From: Aliivibrio salmonicida LFI1238
GTDB taxonomy: Bacteria > Pseudomonadota > Gammaproteobacteria > Enterobacterales > Vibrionaceae
Assembly: GCF_000196495.1 (NCBI RefSeq)
Contig: NC_011312.1
Span: 2,046,001-2,110,000, forward strand
DNA: 64,000 nt
Direction: 5' to 3'
Shown here: positions 26,018 to 36,385 of the stretch, piece after piece
Position numbering within the stretch: position 1 is the stretch's first letter
How the letters are laid out: every line of letters starts with the position of its first letter
Translations under genes and position numbers: made by a program
The notes under the pieces: generated by a model
Told to the model about the DNA's origin: nothing
Seen by the model: the letters and a program-made list of their open reading frames with translations, nothing else
The model's database searches: none

Positions 26018-27220
26018 TTAGTGGGTTAAATCATCAACCCATTCAGCGGATTCATTATAACAAGCTGAGAATTCTTGTTCAGTGATATGCAGATCAGAAC
26101 AACATTTAGCGACAATGTCCCAATTGGCTTTTTCGTAGCTCTCTATCGCAAGGATAAGAGATCCAAGAGGGCCTTTTCTTAATGTTAGGGCGTGTTTTAT
26201 TTCATCTGAAATAGGGAGATGTTGGATCAATACTTCTAAGGGTTGATCTAACAATGGCTCTAATAACGAAAATAAACCGACTAAAAAGGCTTGGCTTGGT
26301 TCTAAGTTGATTTTTGTTTTATTAACGATCAATTCGCACAATTTAGCGCGATGGATCGACAATGTATAAAGAGATTGAGGCTTATGCTGGGTTGCATGAG
26401 CGACAGCAACCAAAGATACGAATTGACGTAATTTGGTTTCACCAAGATAGACTAAAGCTTGCTTGAATGACGTGATAGGCTTGTCTATTACTGATGATGA
26501 GTTGACAAATCTCAGCAATTTATAAGATAACGAAACATCTTGAGCAATGTGTTTTTCAACCGCTACAAAATTAACAGTAGGAGCAGATATTTCTTGGTAC
26601 AACTGTATTATTGACAGTTGATTGGGTTGAATCGCACGTTGTTGCAACATTTCAGGTTTACTAAAGAAATATCCCTGAAAATACGTAAACCCAGCTTCTT
26701 TTGCTTGCTCGAACTCTTCGTATGTTTCTACTTTTTCAGCCAAAAATACAATGTTGTATTTTGCACAGTGTCGTATAAATAGTTTTGCTTTTAGAACCGG
26801 AGTTACACGCATATCAAACTTTATGATGTCGATATAAGGTAAGAAAGGCGTCCATTGAGGGCTTGGCTCAAAATCGTCTAAAGCAAGCTTATACCCTCGT
26901 TCGGATAGCGTTTTAATCGCTTCAAGCAATTCGGGGGTAGGAATGCAATCTTCAAGAATTTCAATAACGAGGTTGCTAGCATTAAATAATGTAGGCACTA
27001 AGTTTAATAAACTTTGTTGTGGAAAGTTTACAAAACCTAATTTGTCATTGGTCGCATTGCAATGGGAACTCAAAAAATGGTCTGATAATAGACGACTCGT
27101 TGCTTCTTCAGCTTCTACTGCAGGAAATGTATTTTTAGGCCCGTCTCTAAATAAGAGTTCATACCCAATCGTGTTCTTTTTTAGGTCTAAAATAGGTTGA
27201 CGAGCAACGTATGAATACAT
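26018..27220 (-). CDS. EAL-HDOD signalling protein
   Basis: A 400-residue cytosolic protein with an N-terminal EAL-type domain (about 1-200) and a C-terminal HDOD domain (about 200-400), the YuxH-like layout of Vibrio proteins such as CdgJ that influence motility and biofilm. The EAL motif is replaced by ELLFRD, but other metal and substrate positions are recognisable (VIEILED, LALDDFE, IIKFD, AEKVET, QGYFFSKP). The HDOD region includes LLRFVNSSS and QALVYLGETKLRQFVSLVAV. Whether it hydrolyses c-di-GMP or only binds it is uncertain from sequence. Confidence 0.85.
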   Translation of the reverse strand: MYSYVARQPILDLKKNTIGYELLFRDGPKNTFPAVEAEEATSRLLSDHFLSSHCNATNDKLGFVNFPQQSLLNLVPTLFNASNLVIEILEDCIPTPELLEAIKTLSERGYKLALDDFEPSPQWTPFLPYIDIIKFDMRVTPVLKAKLFIRHCAKYNIVFLAEKVETYEEFEQAKEAGFTYFQGYFFSKPEMLQQRAIQPNQLSIIQLYQEISAPTVNFVAVEKHIAQDVSLSYKLLRFVNSSSVIDKPITSFKQALVYLGETKLRQFVSLVAVAHATQHKPQSLYTLSIHRAKLCELIVNKTKINLEPSQAFLVGLFSLLEPLLDQPLEVLIQHLPISDEIKHALTLRKGPLGSLILAIESYEKANWDIVAKCCSDLHITEQEFSACYNESAEWVDDLTH

Positions 27221-27335
27221 GAGTTATTTTCTCTACAGCATACTGGATCAATGAGTTTTAATGATAATCGTATTTACACAAAAAAACCATGTCTCAATAA
27301 TGATTAAGCACCAAATGAACGCTTATAACTGTGAG

Positions 27336-28061
27336 TTATTTAAAGCTTTTATTTAAAAGTGTAAATGTATTGTCTTTATAGGTAAGTATTGAGCCTTGCG
27401 TGTACCAATCGCCAAGCACAATTCTTGTCATTTGATTATCATTTACTGTGAAAGAATGAGTGTCTGGACGATGAGTATGACCATGAATTAATAGGTTGAC
27501 GCCTTCTTCATGCATGACTCTTTCGACTTCACTTTGGGTGACATCCATTATTGATAATGTTTTATGCTGTTTTTTTTCTTTTATTTTATCTTGTACATTT
27601 TTGACAATATGCTGGCGAATAAATAACGGGATACGATTGAAAATCCACTGTAGCCACGGTTGATGAACTTTTGCTCTGAATTCTTGATATTTAACGTCGT
27701 CAATGCAAAGCGTGTCACCATGCATGATCAGCACTTTTTTTCCATCAACATCAATTACGGTATGATCGGCAAGTAAGGTGATGCCCGTTTCTTTACAGAA
27801 TCGTTTATTTAATAAAAAGTCACGATTTCCTTGGATGAAAAAACAATGGACACCTTGGTTGGTTAATGTCGTAAAGGCATTTTTAATTAATGAACTAAAT
27901 GAAGAGTTATCATCATCACCAATCCAAAATTCGAAGAGATCACCTAAGACATACAGCTCTTTAGCGTGTACGGCTTCATTCTCCATAAAATCAAGAAAGC
28001 AGGTTGTGATTTCAGGGCGAGTAGGGCAGAGGTGCAGATCGGAGATAAATAGGATAGTCAT
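27336..28061 (-). CDS. lpxH: UDP-2,3-diacylglucosamine diphosphatase LpxH
   Basis: Peripheral membrane metallophosphatase that cleaves UDP-2,3-diacylglucosamine to lipid X and UMP in lipid A synthesis. Calcineurin-like metal motifs are complete: ISDLHL (residues 6-11), [23 protein letters not shown] and HGHTHRP. 241 residues, the usual size. It lies downstream of ppiB in the same orientation, 56 bases apart, the same pairing as in E. coli. Confidence 0.95.
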
Positions 28062-28117
28062 AAGTCACATTGTAGTAGATAAAATGCCAGCGATTAACGC
28101 TGGCATAAAAAGAACAA

Positions 28118-28615
28118 TTATTCTGTAATTGTTGTACCAGTGATGAATACTTCTTCAACAGGTACATCTTGGTGTACGTAACCGTAGTTACCAGTTGCAA
28201 CACCTTTGATTTTGTTTACTACGTCCATGCCGTCAACAACTTCAGCAAATACACAGTAACCCCAACCATCTACAGACTCTGATTTAAAGTCTAAGAATTT
28301 GTTGTCATTAACGTTGATGAAGAACTGAGAACTTGCAGAATGCGGTTCCATAGTACGAGCCATCGCTAATGTACCTACTTTATTGTTTAGGCCATTGTTT
28401 GCTTCATTTTTGATTGTTGCACGGCTTGTTTTTTCTTCAAGACCCGCAGTCATGCCGCCGCCTTGAACCATAAAGCCATCAATTACACGGTGGAAAAGTG
28501 TGTTGTCGTAGAAACCATCTTGACAGTATTGTAGGAAGTTAGCACAAGTTACTGGTGCTTTGTCTTCATGAAGTTTAACTGTAATGTCACCAAAAGAAGT
28601 GTGAAGGATGATCAT
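28118..28615 (-). CDS. ppiB: Peptidyl-prolyl cis-trans isomerase B (cyclophilin)
   Basis: Cytosolic cyclophilin of 165 residues catalysing prolyl isomerisation. Active-site Arg in [14 protein letters not shown], with [17 protein letters not shown] and [17 protein letters not shown], all standard for PpiB. No signal peptide, so cytoplasmic rather than PpiA. Divergent from cysS with about 150 bases between them; co-directional with lpxH. Confidence 0.96.
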   Translation of the reverse strand: MIILHTSFGDITVKLHEDKAPVTCANFLQYCQDGFYDNTLFHRVIDGFMVQGGGMTAGLEEKTSRATIKNEANNGLNNKVGTLAMARTMEPHSASSQFFINVNDNKFLDFKSESVDGWGYCVFAEVVDGMDVVNKIKGVATGNYGYVHQDVPVEEVFITGTTITE

Positions 28616-28763
28616 GGAATTACCTTTGTAATTGTATTTAAATAGAATTTTATTTTACCTAAGATTAAGTCGGATCTACAGGGAATTTTCTTGCTATCAT
28701 TACTTATTATAGGTTTAATAGCCTTTATATATCCTTAAAACAAATAACGAGTAAAAAAAGAAC

Positions 28764-30152
28764 ATGTTGAAAATATATAATTCCCTAACACGCCAAAAAG
28801 AAGAATTTAAACCAATTACCGAAGGTAAAGTCGGTATGTATGTGTGTGGGGTTACGATTTACGATTTGTGTCATATTGGCCATGGTCGTACTTTTGTATC
28901 TTTTGATGTGATTTCTCGTTACTTACGTTTTTTAGGCTACGATCTTACATTTGTTCGTAACATCACTGATATTGACGATAAAATCATTAAACGTGCTGCT
29001 GAAAACAACGAAAGCTGTGAAGCACTAACTGAACGTTTGATTGCAGAAATGCATGCGGATTTTGATGCTTTGAAAATGAAACGTCCAGATGTTGAACCAC
29101 GAGCGACTGAATACATTACGGAAATTGTAGAATTAGTTGAGCGCTTAATTGAACGTGGTTTTGCATACGTTGCTTCAAATGGCGATGTAATGTTTGAAGT
29201 AAAGAAATTTGATGAATATGGTCGTCTTTCTCGTCAAGATCTTGAACAGCTTCAAGCGGGCTCTCGTGTGACTCTTGAAGAAACAAGTGTTAAGCGCAGT
29301 GGAATGGATTTTGTTTTATGGAAAATGTCTAAACCAGGTGAGCCAACATGGGAATCTCCTTGGGGTCCAGGTCGTCCAGGTTGGCACATTGAATGTTCTG
29401 CAATGAACTCTTCTATTCTAGGTAATCATTTTGATATACATGGTGGGGGTTCTGATCTTATGTTCCCACATCATGAGAATGAAATCGCTCAATCATGTTG
29501 TGCGCATGACGCTAAGTACGTAAATACTTGGATGCACAGTGGTATGGTGATGATTGATCGTGAAAAGATGTCTAAGTCATTAGGCAACTTCTTTACTATC
29601 CGTGACGTATTAGCGCATTACGATTCAGAAACGGTTCGTTACTTTTTAATGTCTGGCCATTACCGTAGTCAATTGAACTACAGCGAAGAAAATTTAAATC
29701 AAGCTCGTTCTTCATTAGAGCGTCTATATACTTCGTTACGTGGCCTTGATTTAACGGTGACACCTGCGGGTGGTGAAACGTTTGTTACTCGTTTCTCTAC
29801 GGCAATGAATGATGATTTCAATACACCAGAAGCTTATTCAGTGTTGTTTGAAATGGCACGCGAAGTAAACCGTTTAAAAACCGAAAATATCGAAGCCGCA
29901 TCGAAACTTGGTGCATTAATGCGTGAATTGGCTGAGGTATTAGGTTTATTGTCACAAGAACCAGAAGCTTTCTTACAAGGTGATAGCGGCAGTGATAATG
30001 AAGTTGCTGAAATAGAAGCATTGATCAAAGCGCGTAACGATGCTCGTGCAGCAAAAGATTGGTCAGCAGCCGATGCCGCTCGTGATGCCATCACAGCGTT
30101 AAATATTGTATTAGAAGATGGCCCAGAAGGAACAACTTGGCGTCGTAAATAA
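28764..30152 (+). CDS. cysS: Cysteinyl-tRNA synthetase
   Basis: Class I aminoacyl-tRNA synthetase charging tRNA-Cys (462 residues). Zinc-binding Cys in YVCGVT, the HIGH-like motif CHIGHGRTF, zinc site HIECSAM and HHENEIAQS, and KMSKSLGN are all present. Divergent from ppiB as in E. coli. Followed by a terminator and tdk. Confidence 0.97.
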   Translation: MLKIYNSLTRQKEEFKPITEGKVGMYVCGVTIYDLCHIGHGRTFVSFDVISRYLRFLGYDLTFVRNITDIDDKIIKRAAENNESCEALTERLIAEMHADFDALKMKRPDVEPRATEYITEIVELVERLIERGFAYVASNGDVMFEVKKFDEYGRLSRQDLEQLQAGSRVTLEETSVKRSGMDFVLWKMSKPGEPTWESPWGPGRPGWHIECSAMNSSILGNHFDIHGGGSDLMFPHHENEIAQSCCAHDAKYVNTWMHSGMVMIDREKMSKSLGNFFTIRDVLAHYDSETVRYFLMSGHYRSQLNYSEENLNQARSSLERLYTSLRGLDLTVTPAGGETFVTRFSTAMNDDFNTPEAYSVLFEMAREVNRLKTENIEAASKLGALMRELAEVLGLLSQEPEAFLQGDSGSDNEVAEIEALIKARNDARAAKDWSAADAARDAITALNIVLEDGPEGTTWRRK

Positions 30153-30172
30153 TATAAACCGTTTTATGTAAA

Positions 30173-30195
30173 GGGCTGGTCTTTCCAGCCTTTTT
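30173..30195 (+). terminator. Terminator of cysS
   Basis: Short stem GGCTGG / CCAGCC with TTTTTATT after it, 20 bases beyond the cysS stop. Confidence 0.8.
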
Positions 30196-30232
30196 ATTAC
30201 CAAATTTTTAAACTTTAATAGAGGACACATTT

Positions 30233-30811
30233 GTGGCTCAAATGTACTTTTATTACTCAGCAATGAATGCGGGTAAATCAACAACACTTCTTCAATCGTC
30301 TTTTAATTACCAAGAACGCGGAATGAATCCTGTGATTTTCACTGCGGCTATTGATGATCGTTACGGTGTAGGAAAAGTGAGCTCTCGTATTGGTCTAGAT
30401 GCCGATGCGCATTTATTTCATACAGACATGGATATGTTCGAAACGATTAAAACGCTGCATGAAGCAAAAAAAATACACTGTGTATTAATCGATGAATGCC
30501 AGTTTTTGACGAAAGAGCAAGTTTACCAATTAACAGAAGTCGTCGATAAATTGCATATCCCAGCGTTATGTTATGGGTTACGTACTGACTTTTTAGGTGA
30601 GCTATTTGAAGGCAGTAAATATTTATTATCATGGGCTGATAAATTGGTTGAGTTAAAAACCATTTGTCATTGTGGTCGTAAAGCGAACATGGTTATTCGT
30701 ACTGATGAGCATGGTGTTGCTATTGCTGATGGTGATCAAGTTGCTATTGGTGGTAATGAATTATATGTATCCGTTTGCCGAAGCCATTATAAAGAAGCAC
30801 TAGGTAAGTAA
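30233..30811 (+). CDS. tdk: Thymidine kinase
   Basis: Type II thymidine kinase of 192 residues that phosphorylates thymidine in salvage. P-loop [15 protein letters not shown] (Walker A), [10 protein letters not shown] (Walker B), lasso-region [20 protein letters not shown], and zinc-binding ICHCGRKA with CRSH. GTG start at 30233 ([15 protein letters not shown]) preceded by GAGG; the ATG at codon 4 is a less likely alternative. Confidence 0.95.
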   Translation: MAQMYFYYSAMNAGKSTTLLQSSFNYQERGMNPVIFTAAIDDRYGVGKVSSRIGLDADAHLFHTDMDMFETIKTLHEAKKIHCVLIDECQFLTKEQVYQLTEVVDKLHIPALCYGLRTDFLGELFEGSKYLLSWADKLVELKTICHCGRKANMVIRTDEHGVAIADGDQVAIGGNELYVSVCRSHYKEALGK

Positions 30812-30839
30812 TTACACTTAGTTCTAATTGATAAAAAGT

Positions 30840-30876
30840 AAGGCCAAATTCAAAGTCATGAACTTGGCCTTTTTTA
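30840..30876. terminator. Terminator downstream of tdk
   Basis: AAGGCCAAATTC and GAACTTGGCCTT pair with one mismatch, followed by TTTTTT; lies between tdk and the convergent chitinase remnant. Confidence 0.85.
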
Positions 30877-30898
30877 TACTGGTTATAATAAGTTGGTA

Positions 30899-31282
30899 TT
30901 AGTTACAAGTAGAGATACCTACTTCTTTCCATACTCCCCAATCACCAGAGGTTGATGGATCATCACCTTGAGTCCACCATTTCGCTTCCCATACTTTACC
31001 TGAGTTAGAAACTTGGTCACCACCATTATAAACAGCGGATGCATCCCATGCATTGTCACAAGTTACAGGCGGATCTCCTGCATCTTTTAGCACAGTAACA
31101 CTTACTGTTGTTGTATTTGATGCTTGTCCGTCATTTGCTGTGACAGAGAATGATAGTGGAGTATCTACCGTATAAGAATCAGCAATAAAGGTGATTGTAG
31201 ACCCTGTAACCGTAGCATCGATTCCTGATGGAACAGCCCACGTAAACGTTAGAGGATCACTATCAGCATCAGTAGAAGAAGA
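30899..31282 (-). pseudogene. chiA: Chitinase gene, 3' part (separated by IS66)
   Basis: C-terminal end of the chitinase whose 5' part lies at 33598-35756. On the minus strand the reading enters from the IS66 junction with a cadherin/PKD-like domain (STDADSDPLTFTWAVPSGID, then SFSVTANDGQAS) and finishes with a chitin-binding CBM5/12 module (AWDASAVYNGGDQVSNSGKV, KWWTQGDDPSTSGDWGVWKEVG). The last 8 bases at the junction (31275-31282, GAAGAAGA) are one arm of the IS66 target duplication. Confidence 0.9.
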
Positions 31283-31363
31283 GTAAGCGTGCGGGGAACT
31301 ACACCTAACAAATAAAATTCATTATGCGTATCTTACGATCTTTCATTTAACGAGAACGTAATT

Positions 31364-31678
31364 ATGCAAAAAGATAAAAAGAGAACACCAGAGCAATGGC
31401 ACGCTCTATTTGAATCTCAGCAATCTAGCAAGCTTAGTGCCGCTGAATTTTGTCGTAACCATAATATTCTGCCAAAGACATTTAGTGCACGTAAAGCACG
31501 ATGGAAACAAAAGATTAACGCTTCTACTTTCTTGAAAGTAGAAGCGTTAACATCAACTATCATCGCCACTCCACAATTACCAGATATTCAACTTTCTATC
31601 GGAAAATTGCGATTAACATTGCCAGCTAATACTGAACCTCACTGGATAGGACTCTTATTAAAAGGGTATCAATCATGA
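31364..31678 (+). CDS. tnpA: IS66 accessory protein TnpA (copy 2)
   Basis: A 104-residue protein identical to the copy 1 product; helix-turn-helix-like DNA-binding accessory protein of IS66, overlapping tnpB by four bases. Confidence 0.9.
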   Translation: MQKDKKRTPEQWHALFESQQSSKLSAAEFCRNHNILPKTFSARKARWKQKINASTFLKVEALTSTIIATPQLPDIQLSIGKLRLTLPANTEPHWIGLLLKGYQS

Positions 31679-32022
31679 ATGTATTTACTGATGTTTCCAC
31701 CATTTATCTTCATCGTGATTTTGTCGATTTTCGCAAGGCCATTAATGGCCTTGTCGTGATTGTTGAGCAAGAAATGCAACTATCACCGTTTAGTGATGCT
31801 CTATTTATATTTTGCAATAAGCCTCGTGATAAACTCAAAATATTGTATTGGGATAAAACAGGATTCGCTTTATGGTACAAGCGATTAGATGAAGACCGCT
31901 TCAAATGGCCACGAAATATAAATAACGATACGTTAGCATTATCAGAGCAGCAACTGACACTGCTATTACAAGGTTTTGATATCTTAGGACATCAACCGGT
32001 ACATTATCAAACAACCCTTTAA
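31675..32022 (+). CDS. tnpB: IS66 Orf2 family protein TnpB (copy 2)
   Basis: A 115-residue protein identical to the copy 1 TnpB, with the CNKPRDKLKILYWDKTGF signature. Start overlaps the tnpA stop (ATGA). Confidence 0.95.
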   Translation: MNVFTDVSTIYLHRDFVDFRKAINGLVVIVEQEMQLSPFSDALFIFCNKPRDKLKILYWDKTGFALWYKRLDEDRFKWPRNINNDTLALSEQQLTLLLQGFDILGHQPVHYQTTL

Positions 32023-32093
32023 ATAGTTGATTCTCAGTCAAGAATAGGAGGCAACCGATTGATTACCTGTATTATCGTTATATAGTCATCTAC

Positions 32094-33581
32094 ATGACTG
32101 ATAAAATAAAACCACTTCCTGATACCATTGACGAGCTGAAAGCACTTGTGCTTCAGCTTGAAAATAAATATAACCGTCTTCTAGAGCAATTTCGACTGGC
32201 TCAACATCAGCGCTTTGGTAAAAGCAGTGAATCTGACTCGACTCAATTTGATTTATTCAATGAAACAGAAGAAGAAATCATCATTGAAAATGATGACACA
32301 CAAACGATTACCTACACTCGTCAAAAGCCAAAACGCCAACGCTTACCTGAAGACTTACCGCGTACTGTTATTATCCACGACATAAAAGATAAAACTTGTA
32401 AGTGTTGCGGTCTAGAGATGCATGCGATGGGTAAAGACATCAGTGAAAAGTTGGAATTTGTACCAGCTAAAGTGGAAGTTATTCAACATGTTCGTCCTAA
32501 ATATGCTTGCCGAAATTGTGAAAAAAACAATACTTCAGTAGACATTAAATAAGCCCCAATGCCAGCGTCACCAATCCCTAAAGGGATTGCGACCGCAAGT
32601 TTACTTGCTCAAATTATTACGGCTAAATTTCAATACAGTCTTCCACTTTATCGTCAAGAAACGTTATTTCAGCAATGGGGTATCATTATTGGACGGCGAA
32701 CGATGGCGGATTGGTTAATAAAATGCTCGGTACTATTTACCCCTCTTAATAACGAGTTACATCGTATTTTGCTTGAACAACCCACTCTGCATTGTGATGA
32801 AACAACGGTAAATGTGTTGGATGTTGAAAAAGCAAAATGTTATATGTGGGTCTACTGCTCTGGCTATGATTCTCCAGGCTCTGGTGTTTTGCCTGGAATT
32901 GTATTTTATGATTATCAATCTAGCAGGCATGGCTACCATCCAGTTAACTTTTTAAAAGGTTATAACGGGTATTTACATACCGATGGTTACCAAGGTTATG
33001 AACAAACTGAAGCGATTTTAGTTGGCTGTTGGGCACACGCACGTCGACGATTTATTGAGGCTCAACGTGTTCAAGTAAAAGGGAAAACAGGGAGTGCAGA
33101 TTGGGTATTGAGTAAAATCCAAAAGCTATACCGGATCGAATCGTTATTAAAAGAGGCTTCCCCTGAAGCCAAGTATGTTGCTAGGCAGACAGAAGCCCGC
33201 GATTTACTTAAAGAGCTCCGTGATTGGCTTGATAGCGCAGTTAGTCGAGTATCACCTAAAACAAAATTAGGTGAGGCGATTAGCTATACATTAAATCAAT
33301 GGGATAAATTAGTTCGTTATATTGATGATGGATTGTTATCTATTGATAACAATCGAGCAGAGCGAGCGGTTAAACCGTTTGTTATCGGCCGGAAAAACTG
33401 GTTATTTTCGGGTTCAACGGCTGGTGCAGATTCAAGTGCAATGCTTTACAGCATTGTAGAAACAGCAAAGGCAAACGGATTAATCCCTTACGATTATATT
33501 AGGTATTGTCTAGATCGTTTATGTGTTGGATCGCCAGATATCGATTCACTTTTACCTTGGAATGTAAAAGACAAGGTGTAG
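32094..33581 (+). pseudogene. tnpC: IS66 transposase TnpC with nonsense codon (copy 2)
   Basis: Same frame and length as the intact copy, but codon 153 is TAA (32550-32552) where copy 1 has CAA (Gln), a C-to-T change. This leaves a 152-residue N-terminal piece (coiled coil and zinc region) and a 340-residue downstream piece from an ATG at 32559 that still carries all three catalytic acids (LHCDETTV, LHTDGYQG, DNNRAERAV). Past the stop, the KGIATAS and LFQQWGI readings look closer to the family consensus than copy 1. Confidence 0.9.
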
Positions 33582-33597
33582 TTCCCCGCACGCTTAC

Positions 33598-35756
33598 GAA
33601 GAAGAGGCGTCTAGCGTCACTATATCCCCTTTATTAACCGAGCTTGGTGCAATAATCACGGCTACTGGTGGGGTATTAACAGGATCAGTTCCTTTAACCG
33701 TTACGACTACAGAGACTGAATCAGAAGCTGTTGCGCCTTTATCATCCGTTACCGTTAAGGTGAATTGAAGAGTTTCAGATTGAATAAAACCATCAGTTAC
33801 AAAACTAGCATTAACCGTGTTTTGATTACTTAACACTACAGCTGGTCCAGAGACTTGAGTCCAAGCATAAGATGTGATTGTTCCATCACTGTCTGATGAT
33901 AATGAACCATCAAGTTGAGCTGTTGCTGGAGCGGTTACCGCAATATCGACGCCAGCATTAGCAATTGGTTTTTTATTCGCCGGAGGGGTTACCGTTCCAC
34001 CAGCAAGGCCTTCTTGCATTGCATTAAGAATATCACCGTTATCAGCATCTATTTCCCATGCGAATAACCCCCCTAAGCCTAAAGAGCGAACGTATTCCCC
34101 TTTTGCTAATACAGATTGTTTATTATCATAAGTAATTAGATCGCCATTACTTGGGTCATAAGCAAAAGCTGCTTGTGCGACATCATCGTAACCTACTTCT
34201 ACGCCTGCTTTATTTACGTAATTAGTGACGACATCTTTGTAATCAATAACGCCAGCTTCCCAAGAACCCGCAACTTTACCATTACCAACGCCTGTCATTG
34301 GGTTTGTTGGATCAGTCATGCTTTCACGTGTCACGCCAGTCCAACCACGAGCATACATACCAGCACCAACAACCAGTTTCTTAGCATCAACACCCTGCGC
34401 TAGCAGTAAATCGATAGCATTAGATATGGTATAAGCTGGGCCTTTTCTAGGTTCGCCTTTATCGTCTAACCCTGTGCCATCACACTCACCTTGTGACATA
34501 TGTGAGCCACAGTAAACCGCAGTTTGATGTCCAACGACGTTATTCCAGCCACCGAAGAAATCATAAGTCATGGCAAAAATGTAGTCCATGTATTGAGAGG
34601 CTGCTGCATAGTCAACATCTTCAATTTTATCGTAACCAGCACCAATCGCAGAGGTTAGTTCATAAGTTTTTCCTGTTTCCGCACTTAACTCATCAAGCAT
34701 TGCTCTTAGCTCTTGCATTAAAGCAACATAAGCTGGGCCATCATTTACAGGGTCACCACCGGTCGAGCTTGCGCCATCACCGCCTGGGAATTCCCAATCA
34801 ATATCAACGCCGTCATAGAATTTCCATGTTTTAAGAAATTTCTTAACCGAAGTAACGAAAATGTCACGTTTAGATTTATCAACAAAGTCATAGAAAGGGT
34901 CAGATAAAGTCCAACCGCCAATTGATGGAACAATTTTCAGATCAGGATAGCGTTGTTTAAGAGCCATCATTTGACCATAGGTTCCTTTATATGGCGTGCT
35001 ATGTACATGACCTGATTGCGGCTGAGGCATTTGAACCGCAGCCCATGGGTCATGAATAACAACTTCATAATCAGGAGTGCCAGCACACGCACGGTTTAGA
35101 GCCGCTAAACTGTTTCCGTTTTCGATTTCACCTAAAGAGGGATTAGGACCACAAATAGGAATAAAGCCATAAAGAATATGAGTTAGATTTTGTGCAGGTA
35201 TTTGGTCTACGGCAAATTTACGACCGTAAACGCCCCATTCAACAAAGTAAGCACCAGAGACCATACCTTCAGGGGTTGTGTAATTACCATTTGCAGGATC
35301 GATATTCATTGGTAATGGATCTAAATGACTGCCATCAGTATCAGCGACAACAATGTCTTTTGGCGCACTTGTACTACATTCTTCTACTGCACCAGTGCCG
35401 TTACACAGCTGAACTGTCATTGAGTATTGGCCGCCTTGTCTGACTTGAAGGACAGTAGAGGCTTTTTGAGAGGCAGTAGCAGAAATAGATTCTTCATGGA
35501 CGATTTGTCCATTCAATAAGACTTTCCATGTTTCAGCGGATTCACCAGACCAGCGATCCCAAGTAACAGGAACTTCAGCAAACTCTTTAACGGTAACGAG
35601 ATTTTTATAAGAAGTGGCGGCTTGATCTACATCGATGATTGAAAAATCCGTTTCCATCCAAGAAATAATGGCTTGGCCAGGAACGGCTGCATACGTAGGG
35701 GCGGAGAGGGCAAGTGTGATTGCCGCAGTGCAAAACCCAAGTTTAGTTTTAAACAT
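33598..35756 (-). pseudogene. chiA: GH18 chitinase (ChiA type), 5' part, interrupted by IS66
   Basis: Secreted family 18 chitinase. From the N-terminus: signal peptide (MFKTKLGFCTAAITLALSAPTYAA), ChiA-type immunoglobulin-like domain (about 24-135), catalytic barrel with SIGGWTLSDPFYDF and the active-site motif DGVDIDWEFPGGDG (catalytic Glu in D-x-D-x-E), substrate-cleft YDFFGGWN and LGGLFAWEIDADNGD, then a PKD-like domain. IS66 copy 2 splits the gene inside the next repeat domain. Removing IS66 and one 8-bp repeat restores a continuous frame (LDASSSTDADSDPLTF) of 844 residues including the C-terminal chitin-binding module, the usual size of Vibrio ChiA. The piece left upstream keeps the whole catalytic domain, so a truncated but active enzyme lacking its C-terminal binding domain is possible. 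Confidence 0.93.
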
Positions 35757-36385
35757 AAAGTAACATCCTTGATTAAATTATCCATAAATGGATATAAATA
35801 TCTGCTGTAAATATCAGCATTACCCCCAGTGTTACTGAAGTTTTTGATAGTTCAATTCGATTTTCTGAGTTTTGCAGCAAACTAAAACAATATTGATAGT
35901 TGTATGAAATGAGGTCGAGTGAACTTAATAGTGACGCGAATTTTTATATATTGAATATTGATTTATAAAATGTAGAGTGGTATACGCGTAGGAACTAAAG
36001 CTAATAAAAGCTAATTTTATTCTTTTTTATGTGGCTATATGTTTACTTTTTGTGTGGTTAATTGGAGTTAAACTCTAATTTTTCATTAAAAAACAGTTGA
36101 ATAGATAATTAATGCTCGCTTATTTAGTTTTTGTATATTAAGCCATCAATTACTCTTCCTTTATTGGAGTTTTATTCTGCTAATTGTGATGATATTAAAA
36201 ATTATCGGGCATTTTGTGACAAAAATGTGGCAAATTACTTCGATGATTGATAATGTTGCCCACGATTCTTCGAAGGATTTTATGTTTTTTAGACGTATTT
36301 AACGTTTTTTAGAACATTAAAATGATTGGCAAATCGCTTTGTCCGAAGATTGTCATGGATGCAAAAAATGTATTGGAGTTAATGC
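35757..36385. other. Intergenic region between chiA and oppA
   Basis: About 630 bases between the divergent chitinase and oppA genes. It should contain both promoters; the part nearest oppA (36240-36385) is less AT-rich and ends with TTGGAG, the oppA ribosome binding site. No RNA gene or operator could be identified. Confidence 0.5.

Larger units (their letters stand above)
31283..33597 (+). mobile_element. IS66-family insertion sequence, copy 2 (2315 bp)
   Basis: Same element and same length as copy 1, with the same perfect terminal repeats. It is flanked by an exact 8-bp target duplication GAAGAAGA (31275-31282 and 33598-33605), the size expected for IS66, which shows simple insertion into the chitinase gene. 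Its transposase gene carries a nonsense codon, so this copy would depend on a complete TnpC from elsewhere. Confidence 0.97.
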
